Source: Chlorella sorokiniana
Lineage: Eukaryota; Chlorophyta; Trebouxiophyceae; Chlorellales; Chlorellaceae
DNA: 64,000 bases
Direction of reading: 5' to 3'
Assembly (NCBI GenBank): GCA_025917655.1
Contig: CP084615.1
Location: 1,612,001 to 1,676,000 of the forward strand
The notes below the pieces were generated by a model. That model was not told the origin of the DNA. It searched no databases and was given only the letters and a program-made list of their open reading frames with translations. Below are positions 11,345 through 22,700 of this stretch, piece by piece (positions within the stretch are counted from its first letter, which is position 1; the number at the start of each line of letters is the position of its first letter). The translations under genes were made by a program, and so were the position numbers.

Positions 11345-14300
11345 TCACGGCTGTCCGCTGGTCAGGCCCAAGTGCAGGCCGCCCGACGGCCCAGGCCCCG
11401 TGCCGCCAAAGGCAGGGAGCGTCCCGGAGCCAAAGGGCGCAACGCCCGGCGCGGCGCCCATCGGGCTGGCACCAAAGGGGGCTGCCGCCTGAGCTGACCG
11501 AGCCGGGGTGGGGCAGCGTGAAGCCAAGGGTGGGTGAGGCGGCGGGGGCGCCAAACAGGCCCGCGCGCATGGCGGAGGGCACGTTGGGCCGCTTGCGCGC
11601 GCGGTAGTCGCTGCCCAGGCTGGAGCCGGGCACGGAGCCAAAGCGGGTGCGCTTCAGATCGTCCACCTCTGCAGCCACGGACGGAGGGAAGGGTGTGTTG
11701 GTGTGTGAGTGCGGGGGAGCCGGCGTGAGAGATCATGGCAGCAGATGAGTAGGTGGGGACAGGGAGCACAGCAGTGTGCATGCAGCCTCGCAGCGCGTGC
11801 TGCCGCCCCCATCCCGCGCTCACCCTCATCCGAGCTGTCGTCGCTGTCGCTGCCGCTGCTGTCGTCGCTGCTGCTGCTGCTGCTGCTGGCATCCTCCAGG
11901 TCCGACAGGGCCTGGCCCTGCAGCAGGGAGAGGGAGAGGGGGCAGCAGGGAGGAGGGTGTGGGGAGGCACGTGCTGCACCAGCCCAGGCAGCAGCACAGG
12001 CAGCAGCACAGGATGCAGGAGCACCTCTCTTAGCGGCCGCAATGAACAGCCGCGTGCACCCACCGCCGCTGCCGCCTCCTCCTCCTCCTCCGACAGCTCG
12101 CTGCCGGCCTCCTCATCCTCCTCCTCTTCATCCTCGCTGTCGCTGTCGCTGGACTCCAGGTCGGCGCGGGCGCGCCCGCGGTGGCCCCCGCCGCCAGCGC
12201 ACGTACGAGGCCTCCAGCTCCAGGTGGGCGGCGGAGCGGCGCAGCAGGTAGGGGTCAAAGGGGAAGAAGAGCTCCAGCTGGCGCTGCGCGTGGCTGCGCC
12301 CGCGGTGCCGCCGCTCCCAGTCGCGCACGACGCGCCAGAGGTCGGGAAGCCCAGCGAGCGCGCCTGGCGCCCAAACTCCGCCACCACGGAGCGGGCGCAG
12401 GAGGCGAGGGGGTCCAGGCGGTGCTGCAGCAGGTGCGGCATGGAGCCCGAGAAGAGCTGGCGCACCGCCTCGGCCAGCGCCTCGCGCTGCAGCCGGGTGG
12501 GGTGGGGTGAGGGTGAGGGTGGGGGCCAGGTTGGTGCCATGTGCGGATGAACAGCGGGAAAGGGGTGGGGCTCATGCCAACACAAAGAGTGTAGCCGACC
12601 CACACTCACTTGTGCGTGGGGTCCTGGATCCTGCCGCTCCTGGCCACGCAGTGCCGGGGACGTGCCCGCCGATGCGGGGGTGCCGCCGCTGACGCCGCCG
12701 CTGCCCAGGCTGCCGTGCGCGCCGGCCGCCGCATGCTGCTCGCTGCTGCCGGCGCCGCCGTCCTGCTGCTGGTGCTTGGCGCGGTGGGGCGCAGCAGCGG
12801 CTGCATGTGGTAGCACAGCGCGTAGAGGAGAGCCTGGCAGGCGGCGTAGAAGGCTCCGTGCCGCACCTGGGCGTCGGCAGACATGGCTGCAAGCAGAGGA
12901 GGAGGGGTGCACGCAGGCGGGGTGTCAGCCGTGGTGGCTGACCGCTGACGGCAACACACCCTGGCAGCATGCGCCGGCGGGCAGAAGGCAGGACAGGCGG
13001 CTGGCAGGCGGCGAGCGGCGGGCGAGCGGGGCTCACTTGCGATGGCGTCGGTTGAGGGGATGGGGGCAGTCCCCCACGGCGGTCCCTCGTCCCGCGCGTA
13101 CCGCGCGCACCAGTCGGCCAGCCGCTGCAGGCTTTCCACCACCAGCGCCTCGGGGCAGAAGGCGGCGCGGGCGAGGAAGGAGGCGGCGTAGGCGGCGCAG
13201 GCGGCGCGCGCGATGGGCGGCTGCGCGCGGTCCGTCAGCCGGCCCAGCAGCAGGGCGAGCAGGGCGCGGCAGCAGGGCTCGGGGCCAGCCGTGCGGCGTG
13301 GAAGAGCAGGAACTGGGTGAACTTGGAGCGGTGCGTCAGCAGCACGCAGCGCTCAAAGCAGGCCAGCAGCGTGCCCCAGGCCGCCGCCAGCTGGCCCGCC
13401 GCCGCGCGCCGCTCCAGGTGCGCAAACGTCAGCTCCATCATCGAGTCCAGCTTGTCCGCCGTCTCGTCCACCCGCGGCCGCGCAGCCTCAGCCTCCCCGC
13501 CCGCGGCCCCGGGCGGCGCCGCCGCCCGCTGCTGGCAGCGCGTGGCCGCCCTCCCAGCCGCCGCGGGCCCCCGCCAGGCGCGGCGACCCGCCGTCGCTGC
13601 TGCCGTCGTGAGTGACCAAGTCCAGCTCGCTCATGCCTGGAAGCGAGGGAGGGGGGCGCTTGTTGCGGGCAGAGTGTGGTGTCGCAGCAGGCCAGCTGCC
13701 GCGGCTGCCATCAGGAGATAGTGGCAAGGCGCAGCTGCCGGCACAGGGTGGCCCCACGCCACCCTCCCACCCACCCTCCAGCTCAAAGATGTCGGGCTCC
13801 TCCTCGGGCGGCAGCCCTCCCTCCTCCTCCCGCGCCTCCTCGCCACGCACCTCCGCAATGTCCTCCCACCTGCGGGGGGGGCAGGGGGCGTGGAGGTGGG
13901 GTTGGGCCAGGGCAGCACAGCGGAACCAGGGAGGCTGGAGGCCAGCATGCATCGCCAGCACATTGGCGGCACTCTGTTTGGCAAACAGCCTCACGCCGTG
14001 TCCCCCTTCCCCCTCCCCTTGCCCTTCCCGCACCCCTCCCCTCCCCGTGGTGTCGCCGCCCCCCCCTCAGACCCCTCTAAAGCCCCTCCACACGCACGCA
14101 CGCACATGCACCCACCCACCCACATGTCCACCCACCTGATCTCCACGTCGATGTTGATCAGGTGCTCCACCACCCCCGCCAGCAGGCCCTCGCGGATGGC
14201 CGTCCCCGCGCGCCCCTCTGCCAGCGCGTAGGCAGCCCGCAGGTACAGGCACTGCGTGTTGCGGTCGCGCAGCTTGTGGGGGAAGTTGGCCACCACCAGG

Positions 14301-15988
14301 GGCAGCAGGCGGGAGCCGGCCGTCGGCACCAGCAGCAGCACCTGCAGGGGCGAATGGGGGGCAGGGAGACGCGGTGAGGTGCAGGGGACGGAGAGGGCAG
14401 GCGGCAGCGGCGGCTGCGGGTGCCGCTCGTCGGCAGGCACGCCAGCAGAGGGGCCAAGCTTGCGGTTTGCGCGGGGCTCTGGCAAGAGCGGCAGAGCACA
14501 CGGGATTCTGCAGTGGACCAGAGGTTGCGCAGCAGGGCACTGGAAGCCCAACATGCTCTGCGCTTTTGAAGGTAGCTACCTAGGCCAGGCCGTTTGGCTA
14601 GACAGATTTCTGTCATTATGAGCCAAATGAAGCGTCCATCACTGAACGCCGCTGTGTTCATAGCCTTGGACAAAGTGTTGGGGCACGCCTTCGTTTTTGC
14701 TGGTTTGGTCCTCCTCAACCACAGGAGTCCACAGCACAACCGCCCGCTGCCCAGCTGGACCCGTCAAGAATGTCACCGCCCACTGCCTGGCTGGCAAAGC
14801 TGTTTGGTGCGAGAGGTGGGGTTTTGAAGGGCCAGGCCCTGCGACGGCTGGCACTGGCAGTGCGGCCGTAGGGCCCACACACGTCCGGTGCGCCGCTTGG
14901 CTCTGCTCAGCTTCCCATGGGGACCCCGTTGTTGGTCGGCCCACCGGCTTGCAGAGGACACATAAGCTCGTTTTCCTGGCTGGCGCAGCCAGTGGCCGCC
15001 AACCGTTCTGAAGCCCAAACACCCCGCTGGACTGTTGGCGTGCTGCAGCCGCTGTGCTGTGCCTGCCCGCTTTCTCGCGTTGCCAGTAGGGCAGCGCCCT
15101 CACCTTCTCCGCGGCTGCCACCACCTCGTCCTGCACCTGCGCCTGCCCCGCCGCCGGCTGCCACGCCTCCCCGGGGTGGGGTCGGGCAGCGGGGGCCGGG
15201 CGGCGGCAGCAGGCTGTACACCAGCGTCTGCAGGCAGCTCTGCACCAGGGCGCCGTTGGCCACCACCATGTGGGTCACCAGGTCCAGGACCGCCAGGCGC
15301 AGCACCTGCGGGCACGCCAGGGGGCAGGCCGGGAAGAAGGTCGGTACACATTTACAGGCATCGGTGTGTCCCACAGGCGTGGGCACGGCTCGGCTGCGTC
15401 TGTATGATATCACACCACTCGCAGCAAAGTGACAGCGAGCAGTGGACTGGCGGGCAATGCCCACCTGTGGGACCTGCCACAGTGGCGTGTCCAGCAGCTC
15501 CTTGACCAGCTGCTCGTGCCGTCGCTCGTGCAGCAGCGACACCACGGTGGCCAGCGCCTGCACCAGCGCCGCCAGCTGGTCGCCAGGTGCTGGGTCGGGG
15601 GCCGCGGCGGCGCCCAACCCGCCTCTCAGTGCGCCCTTCAGCCGCTTAACCTCGCTCACGAGCCTGAAATGGAGGGGGAGTGAAGCAAAATGCAAAGGGG
15701 AGGAAGTGTCAGCACCCAGACACAGAAGTGCGCTGCTTGTGGGTGAGGACGATGGCCGAGGTCGTGGCCAGCCGCCGGCACAGGGGTGCTCACTTGTCAT
15801 AGAGCTTGGTGCTGCCCCCATTAGCTTTGGCGGCCAACGCTTCGCGAACATACTGCCGAAGCAGACCGTCGGCCTCAAGCCTGCGACGCAAAAAGAGCCT
15901 TGCTCGAGTGCGCATGGAGGCGCGAAGCAGTGGCGGCTGGGGCTCGAAAAGAGGCCGTCCGGCTTGTCCAAAGCTTACCTTTAGACAT
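11345..15988 (-). CDS. RRN3: RNA polymerase I initiation factor RRN3 (TIF-IA)
   Basis: RRN3 bridges Pol I to the rDNA promoter and sets the rate of rRNA synthesis. It reads as many exons on the minus strand. A 10-nt first coding exon (15988-15979, M-S-K plus one base) joins LLRQYVREALAAKANGG. HEAT-like blocks then follow in family order: LVSEVKRLKGAL; LVVANFPHKLRDRNTQCLYL; INIDVEIRWEDI; ELDLVTHDGSSD (acidic loop region); HRSKFTQFLLFHAARL; FYAACQALLYALCYHMQPLL; VVAEFGRQARSLGF; and FFPFDPYLLRRSAAHL. The HRSKFTQFLLF and FFPFDPYLL blocks are hallmarks of RRN3. An intron of about 760 bp lies at 14343-15106. The Ser/Asp/Glu-rich exon near 12,050-12,170 and the Gly/Pro-rich C-terminus are low complexity. 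One apparent base slip sits near 11,490. Confidence 0.9.
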
Positions 15989-16409
15989 GGTTCAAACTTT
16001 TCTGCCGCTCAGGGTGCCATGCCCCTCTCCAGGCGCCGACCAAGGCCCCTTGCAGAACAAGATGCCTGTGGCGATGGCGGCGCCTAAAGGGTGATATATC
16101 CGGTCGCTAGCTGCGACGGAGGGGCTGAATGGAGACCAGCACACCCAGCCGCCGAAGTAAGGGCTTCCGGCAGTACAAGCAAGCACTTGTTCTGCCTGTC
16201 CGTGTGTGGGCTGCATTAAAGTGCTCTTTACAACCCAATTGATTCGCTCTGGTGCTCATCAGGAGTCTGCAGCGCTCGAACGGCCAGGGGCGGGTTTGGC
16301 GCTGCACACAGAGCTTTTAATGGGACCTTGAAGAGTTTCTAACCTATTCAACGTGCGATCCGCTTGTCCAGCACGGAACAGGAGTTTCATCTTCAGTAAT
16401 CAAGCGGCC
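15989..16409. promoter_or_regulatory. Divergent promoter region, RRN3 / bromodomain gene
   Basis: About 420 bp separate two genes transcribed away from each other, so both promoters must lie here. The stretch is visibly less GC-rich than the flanking exons. I see no unambiguous TATA box. Confidence 0.55.
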
Positions 16410-19400
16410 ATGGGATCTCCCGCTCCTGCCGAGGCCCCTGCGCAGCCAGGGGCGAGCCCCCGCGGCATTCAGGCCGGCGGCAAGTCCCACCCCGCCCAGC
16501 AGCTGCTGCACCCAGCCAGCGAGCCTCTGTCGCCGGCGGGCGAGGGCGCCGCCGACGCCCGTTCCAGACCGGCGCCTTGCTGCCCAGCAGCGAGGAGGCC
16601 ACGCCTGCGCACTCTGGGGACCAGGGCCCCGCGCTGTCTGCGGAGGAGGCGGAGCGGCGCAAGCGGCGGCGCGAGCGCTGGGAGGCGGAGGTGGAGGCGG
16701 GGCAGCGCTGGGACCTGCACCGCCGCCTCGCCGACATCAGCACCGACGTGGAGTGGCTGGCGCGGGAGGTGGAGCGCGTGCGGTCGGAGCTGGAGGTGCC
16801 GCTGCCGCCGATCAGCGAGCTGCCGGAGGCGGAGCGCACGCAGGTGGGCAGGCAGGGGCGGGGCAGCAGGCTGGCGCCGCGGCAGCGAACGGCGCCTGCA
16901 CCCTGCAGCCCAGCCTTGCCGACAACCACCAAGGCGCTGCATGGGGCTGCCTGCCGCTTGCGGCCTCTGACGCTGGGGAGAACCAACCGCACGCCTGCCC
17001 CCTGCCTGCAGCTGGAGGCGGTGCGGCGGCGGCGCCTCAACGAGCTGCTGGGCAACCACTGCAAGAAGGCGCTGGCGCACATCACCAGCCACAAGGTGTG
17101 TGGGGGGACGCTGGGGACGCCCTCCTCTCTGGGCAGCACGGTGGCTGCATGGCGTGCGGTGCGGGACACTGGAGCAGGACGCCCGCGGCCCGGATGCCCC
17201 ACCTGGGTACTGAGGGTGCAGCCCCGCCACAAACCCTGCGGCCCCGCCCGGTTTCACCCCCCCCTTTACTTGGCCCCGGGCTCTGCGCTGCCGCAGTGGT
17301 CCTGGCCCTTCAACGCCCCCGTGGACCTGCGCCAGTACCCCGACTACGCCGACATGGTGGCCCGCCCCATGGACTTTGGCACCGTGCGGCGGCGCATCGA
17401 CGCCGGCGCCTACCGCCACCCCGACGACTTTTTGGCCGACGTGCGCCTCGTCTTCGACAACGCCCGCCTCTACAACAAGCCGGGCAGCGACGTGCACGTC
17501 ATGGCCAACACGCTGCAGGTGCCCCTGCGCGCGTGCGTGGCTGTGTGTGGGGGAGGGTGGGGGAGGGGGCGTATGGGGCAGGGGCGCAGGTCGCACCATG
17601 CCGGCGGCAGCTGGCGTTTTGTCGCTGTTGCTGCGGCGCAGGTGGTGCTGGCCTGCCGGCGTTGCTGCTCGGGGCACGCCTGCTTGGCTCACCTGGCGGG
17701 CGTCCCCGCCTCCCCCCGCCTGCCCCCTCCACAGGAGCGGTTTGAGGAGAAGTACGCGGCCAGCGTGGCGCCGCGGGTGGCCGAGGAGGGGCTGGTGACG
17801 CAGCAGGAGGAGGACGAGGCGCGGCGGCGCCACCTGGAGGCCACCTCCCGCGGAGACACACAGGCACTGGAGCAGCAGTGCACGGTGGGTGGGCGGGCGG
17901 GCGGCGGGGCGGCCGCGGCTCGGGCTGCGCTGCGCTGCGCAGCGCCGCGCTGGGCCGCAGGGCGGCGGGCTGACGCCCAAGCCTCGCCAGCAGGTGGCTG
18001 CAGCGCACGCCTGGGTGAACGCACACTGACAGGGACCCCGTGCCCCACCCAACCCTGCCCTCCAGCTGCTGGTCAAGTACATCGACGAGGTACAGGCCCT
18101 GGTGGCTGATGCGCGCTCAGCCGCCGCGGCCCTCTGCAAGCCGGTCAGCCGCCAGGAGAAGGTGGGGCCGCAGGGCGCAGAGGGGCCTCGCGACTGTGGA
18201 CAGGCCCGCCCCCTCGAGTCCCAGCAGGGCAGCAAGACCGAGGCCGCGCAAGGCTGCGGCTACGCAAGCAAGCAAGGCGCAATGCGCAGGCGCCGCGTTC
18301 AGCCGGCAGTCGACGTCCCCTGGCCTGCGCCCCCAATCCCTCCAACCCCTCACCCCCCGGCCTTGCAGGAGGCGCTGGTTGCCTCGCTCAACGTGCTGCC
18401 CCAGCCGCAGTTTGAGCTGTCGGTGGGGCTGGTGATGAGCCACCACCCGGGCCTGCAGGCATACGACGACTTCGCCTTCGACCTGGACGCCCTGGATGCG
18501 CTGGCGCTAAGGCAGATGCGGGTGGGTGGGGGCAGCCCGCGGGCAGGGGGACCCCCTCTGTAAGGCGGGGGCGCGCGTCACGGTGTGCCGGGCTGGCCGC
18601 CAGGGCGGCGTCGGTGTTCGGCCACGGCCGCGACGGGCTCGCTCCTGGTTCCCCCGCCTGCAGAGCTTTGTGCGCGCCTGCGAGGCGGCAAACGCGGAGG
18701 CAGAGCGCAGCGGGGCGCAGCCCGCCACCTTCTCCTGGCCGCAGCTGCTGCTGGGGGCGGGCCTGCGCCCGTACCGCCTGCCCAGCGCCAGCAAGCGGCA
18801 GAAGAGGCGGCAGGCGGCAGCTGCTGGCCCTGGCGGGCAGCAGCAGGAGGTGAAGAAGGAGGAGCAGGAGTGCTCGCAGCAGCAGCCGCAGCCAGGAGAT
18901 CCGCCGGTGCAGCAGCAGCAGCAGCCGTCCGCCCGCATGCAGGGGCAGGCATTCAGCAGGGATGTTGTGGATGACGTGGCGCCACCTCCCTCCACGCTGA
19001 CCCCGAGGAGGTGGCGGCAGCGGCGGCGGCGGCGGGCCTCATATCCCCAACCCTGCCGCTGGTGCCCGCACCCGCAGAGCTGCCAGCTGCTGGCTCGGCG
19101 GTGGGACCAGCACCGCTGGTGGCGGCCGTGCCTTTGCAGCAGCAGCAGCAGGCGCAGGCGGGCATGCCGCCAGCAGCAGCGCCCTCGCCCGCCGTGGCCA
19201 GCAGCGCGCCTGTGGCCCCCTGCCAGCGGCAGCGCCGGCATCGCAGCAGCCCGCCGGCTCCAAGCCCGGCCAGCCTACAGCTGCCCAGCGGGCTGCTGTG
19301 GCGAACGCGGGGCCACAGCAGCAGCAGCTGCTGGCACAGATGCACAGCCTGTTGAGCAAGGTGCAGATGTCGCACGCTGCCGCCACACAGCAGGCTGTTG

Positions 19401-19471
19401 GTGTGCCTGCCCCCAAACCAGCTGGGCAACAGCAGCAGCAGCAGCAGCAGCCGGGCGCTGGAGGCAAGTGA
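16410..19471 (+). CDS. GTE/BET-like bromodomain protein with NET-type domain
   Basis: Probable acetyl-lysine reader acting in transcription. Reading order: Ala/Pro-rich start; a basic region and coiled coil (EEAERRKRRRERWEAEV...VERVRSELEVPLPP); LNELLGNHCKKALAHI; then the bromodomain at about 17297-17520. The bromodomain has the WPF shelf, PDYADMVARPMDFGTV and the acetyl-lysine Asn in NARLYNKPGSDV. The next exons give ERFEEKYAASVAPRV and a divergent NET/ET-like motif at about 18370-18660 (LNVLPQPQFELSVGLV, then YDDFAFDLDALDALALRQM and SFVRA). The tail is Gln/Ala/Pro-rich and ends QQQQPGAGGK at 19471. Frame changes without introns occur near 16,560, 19,000 and 19,215. The plant GTE family has the same bromodomain-plus-NET order. 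A poly(A) motif lies 51 bp past the stop. Confidence 0.83.
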
Positions 19472-19515
19472 CGGCTGTATGCTGTGCCGTGGTGTGTAGC
19501 TGGAAAGGCTACTAT

Positions 19516-19526
19516 TTACAATGTAA
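19516..19526. terminator. Palindromic double poly(A) signal between convergent genes
   Basis: TTACAATGTAA reads as the green-algal TGTAA poly(A) motif on both strands. It lies 45 bp after the plus-strand stop at 19471 and 195 bp after the minus-strand stop at 19721, so one site could serve both transcripts. Confidence 0.55.
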
Positions 19527-19720
19527 CTTAAACTGCCGCGTTCTTCTTGGACACAACCGCGCCGCAATCCAACAACAGAGCACTTGATCAACCCACATCA
19601 GGGCATGTCGCTAGGTCTATCAAAGCATCGCCAGGGTTGCTGTGCAGCGGGTGGAGCTCAACTGCTGCACGCGACAGCCAGCTGTACCGGTCTTCCACCT
19701 CAGAGCAGAGGCTGGGCTGT

Positions 19721-22700
19721 TCACTGGAGGCGGATGGCCTGCAGCCTTCTTGACAGCGCCAGCTTCAGGTTGCTCTCCTCCAGGGCTGCAGCGGCGCGCA
19801 GGAAGAAAGCAGCGCTGAGTGCGGTGCTGCACATGCCCTGGGCACTTGCCTGCTTGTTGTAGGCCCTCACCAGATTTGTTGGCCAGCCGCTCCTCCAGCG
19901 TGCCCGCCTCCACCAGCTCAAAGTACCTGCTGCCCTTGACGCGGGTGCGCCCCTTGGACTGCAGCCGCTCGCGGCCTGCGCAGGCAAATGTTGACCCGGG
20001 ACTCTTTTGGCCAAGGGTATGCAGGTAGGAACGGTCAACAGACGGGAAGCTTTCAGCCAAAACGTCAGCACGCCCACACGCCTGTCTGGGTGGCATTGAA
20101 GCGCAGCACGAACTGGCAGGACGGGATGTTGAGGCCCTCCTCCGCAGCGGCAGTCGCCACCAAGAGGTGCTGCCCTGCAGAGCACAGTCGTTAACAAGTG
20201 TGGGGCATCACTTTTCAACCATTCAAGCTCTGTTGAGCAACATGCAATGCCTGGCGCTCACCCTCCTCTGCAAAGGCCTCCCGGGCGCTTCGCTGCTGCT
20301 TCACGCTCATGCCGCTGGTGCCCCCTCGCCGTGGCCCATCAGCAGGTGCATCTGGAAGAAGCTGAAGGTCCTGTCTGCACACAGCAACGGCATGGGAGAG
20401 GGAGGCAGAGGATGGTTTGGGTGTGGAGGTGGACGGTGGGGAAAGGGAGGATAAAAGTGAATCAAGGGTGGCAAAAGGTAGAACAGCTCATAATTGTGAA
20501 TCAGTGGGGCGTCTGGAGGCGGCTCATAGTCCCCAATGATAATGCAAGGGGCAGCTTCACTCTGTTCGCTGCGCCGCAAGGCCAGCCCCACCCGAGCTAA
20601 GGATGCTGTGCAGCACTCGGGCATCAGCGCGTGCGGATGAACACAATGCCGTGCACGCCAGCCTGCTCTCTGTAGGACAGCAGCACCTCGCGCATGGCGG
20701 CGTACTTGGGGCTCTGCGGGGCGGCGTTGAGCCCGTCCCTGCACCAACAAACAGTCAACTGCACTTGCAGCCCATCAATGCAACTGCTCCACTACGGGTT
20801 ACAGAGGAAGCGCCCTGCCTCAGCACCCTGCATGCACTCACCTGTAGGCCTCCGCCAGGGTGCTCCGCCCCAGCACCTGCTGGCTGAGCTGGAGCAGCAG
20901 CTCCATTGCCAGACCATCCAGGCCCTCGCCCTGGCTGCCCGAACCGCTGCCGTGGTCCGCCTGGCCGCCAAGCAGCACCTCGGAACGCACGCCCAACAGC
21001 TGCGGCAGCAAGGGCTAAGGAATGGGCGGCTCAACACACCTCAATGGATGAGCAAGCAGCAGCAGCAGCAGCACCAGCAGCAGTCGCAGCCTCTCACCCG
21101 CTGCACTGTGTCGGCCACCAGCTGGGCCAGGCAGCGCGCTGCCGCCTCGCAGCCCAGGTTTGCGGTGATGGACAGCGCGTTCAGAACGTTGTTCAGCAGC
21201 CCCAGGCAGCAGCGAAGATCCTCTCTGAAGCCTGGCTCCGCTGCTTCGGCAGCCTGGACCAGTTTGGCCGCCTCGGCGCACCAGCGCTCTGCCTCAGGGC
21301 TGAACAGGCCCAGGGCCAGGTCTTGGAGCGCCTCACGCCGCAGGCTCAGCTCTGGGGGCAGAGGCGCAAGGGCACAAGTCACTCCTGCAGACTCTCCAAG
21401 TTGCTGCAAGCATAACAGGCACAACGTGGGGCAGCTGGCTGCCCACCTGGCGGCAGGTGGCCAGCGCCTGCGTCCTCTTCGTCGCCGCTGCCCGCCAGGG
21501 CCAGCAGGTAGCCGCCCAACAGGTCAAGTGCACCGAGCACCCAGCGCCCCAACGTCTCCGCGAACCGGCGGTCCTCCTCCCGCGCCTGCACAGTGATGCG
21601 CTGCTCCTGCACAGCACAGCACAGCACAGCACGAATGTGGCCACTTTGCGATCCGAGCCTGGAGTCATTGAGCTGTGTTTTGAGACAAACAGAGCGCCTA
21701 CCTTGGCTGCTGCGACGTGTTTCTTGAGCTCGGCGTGAGCCTCGTCCAGCACGATGCAGCGGGCCAGAAGAAGCTCCTGCAGCTTGTCCATGGCTTCCTC
21801 GGTGGTGTTCTGAAAACAGCGGGAGCAGGGCACGCGCTGCGTTTCAGCACCCCTACAACAAGCTCAGCCCTGGTTGGAAGCGGCTGCCACCGCCCAGCTG
21901 TCCACGCCTGCCAGTCACCAAAGTGCGCTTGCAGGCGGGGGAGGCGGTGAAGCCCAGGACTTGCGGGGCAGGCGCGCCCAGCCCGCTGCTCTCGCCACTG
22001 CTGATACATCCTCAGCACATCAGCCATGGGCGCGTTGCCGGTGGCATTGTGGCACTCGTCCAGGATCTGCAGGGGGAGACGGGCGCTGGGAGCTAAATGG
22101 TTGTGGTTGCAGGGCGTGAGGCTGACCAGAGCAAGAGGTTTGCTCCGCGGCAGCTTTGGACTGCTGGCAGCCCCTCACCAGCAAGTCCAGCTGGTCGAAG
22201 CGGGCGCTGCCCTTTGACAGCAAGCCCCGGAAGATCTCCGGAGTCAGCACCACCACGGCGCAGCTCTGCAGCAGGCTGGGCCACTCAGCGGGCGCCACGC
22301 TCTTGCCGCCGCACCGGCACTCGACGCGAAAGCGGAACGAGTTGAAGGGTGGGCTGGCACGGAACTCAGCTGCACGAGCGGACACAGACATAGTCGGGAT
22401 CAATGGGACTTGGTTGTACTATGTGCAGCCTGCCATTTCTGTTGCTGCTCTCCTCAGTCCAGACCTCCCACACTCACCGGCCTGCTGGTCTGCCAGGCTG
22501 ACCGTGGGCGCAAGGTAAACGATCTTTGAGGTGGACTTGCGCTGCAGCACAAAGGCGCTGTGGTGCGCCTGGATCTTGGTCTGCAAGGGGGCTGGCAGCG
22601 GTTGCCTGGCTGCAGGCTGCAGGTGCAGGGGCATCGGCAGCCCGGAGCATCAGCTGTCGGCAGTGCACAGCGGACACCCACCTTGCCGGCACCGGTTGGC

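Noticed and set aside
16469-18235. Minus-strand open frame of nearly 590 codons opposite the bromodomain gene
   Set aside because: It crosses clear introns of the bromodomain gene and shows no conserved block.
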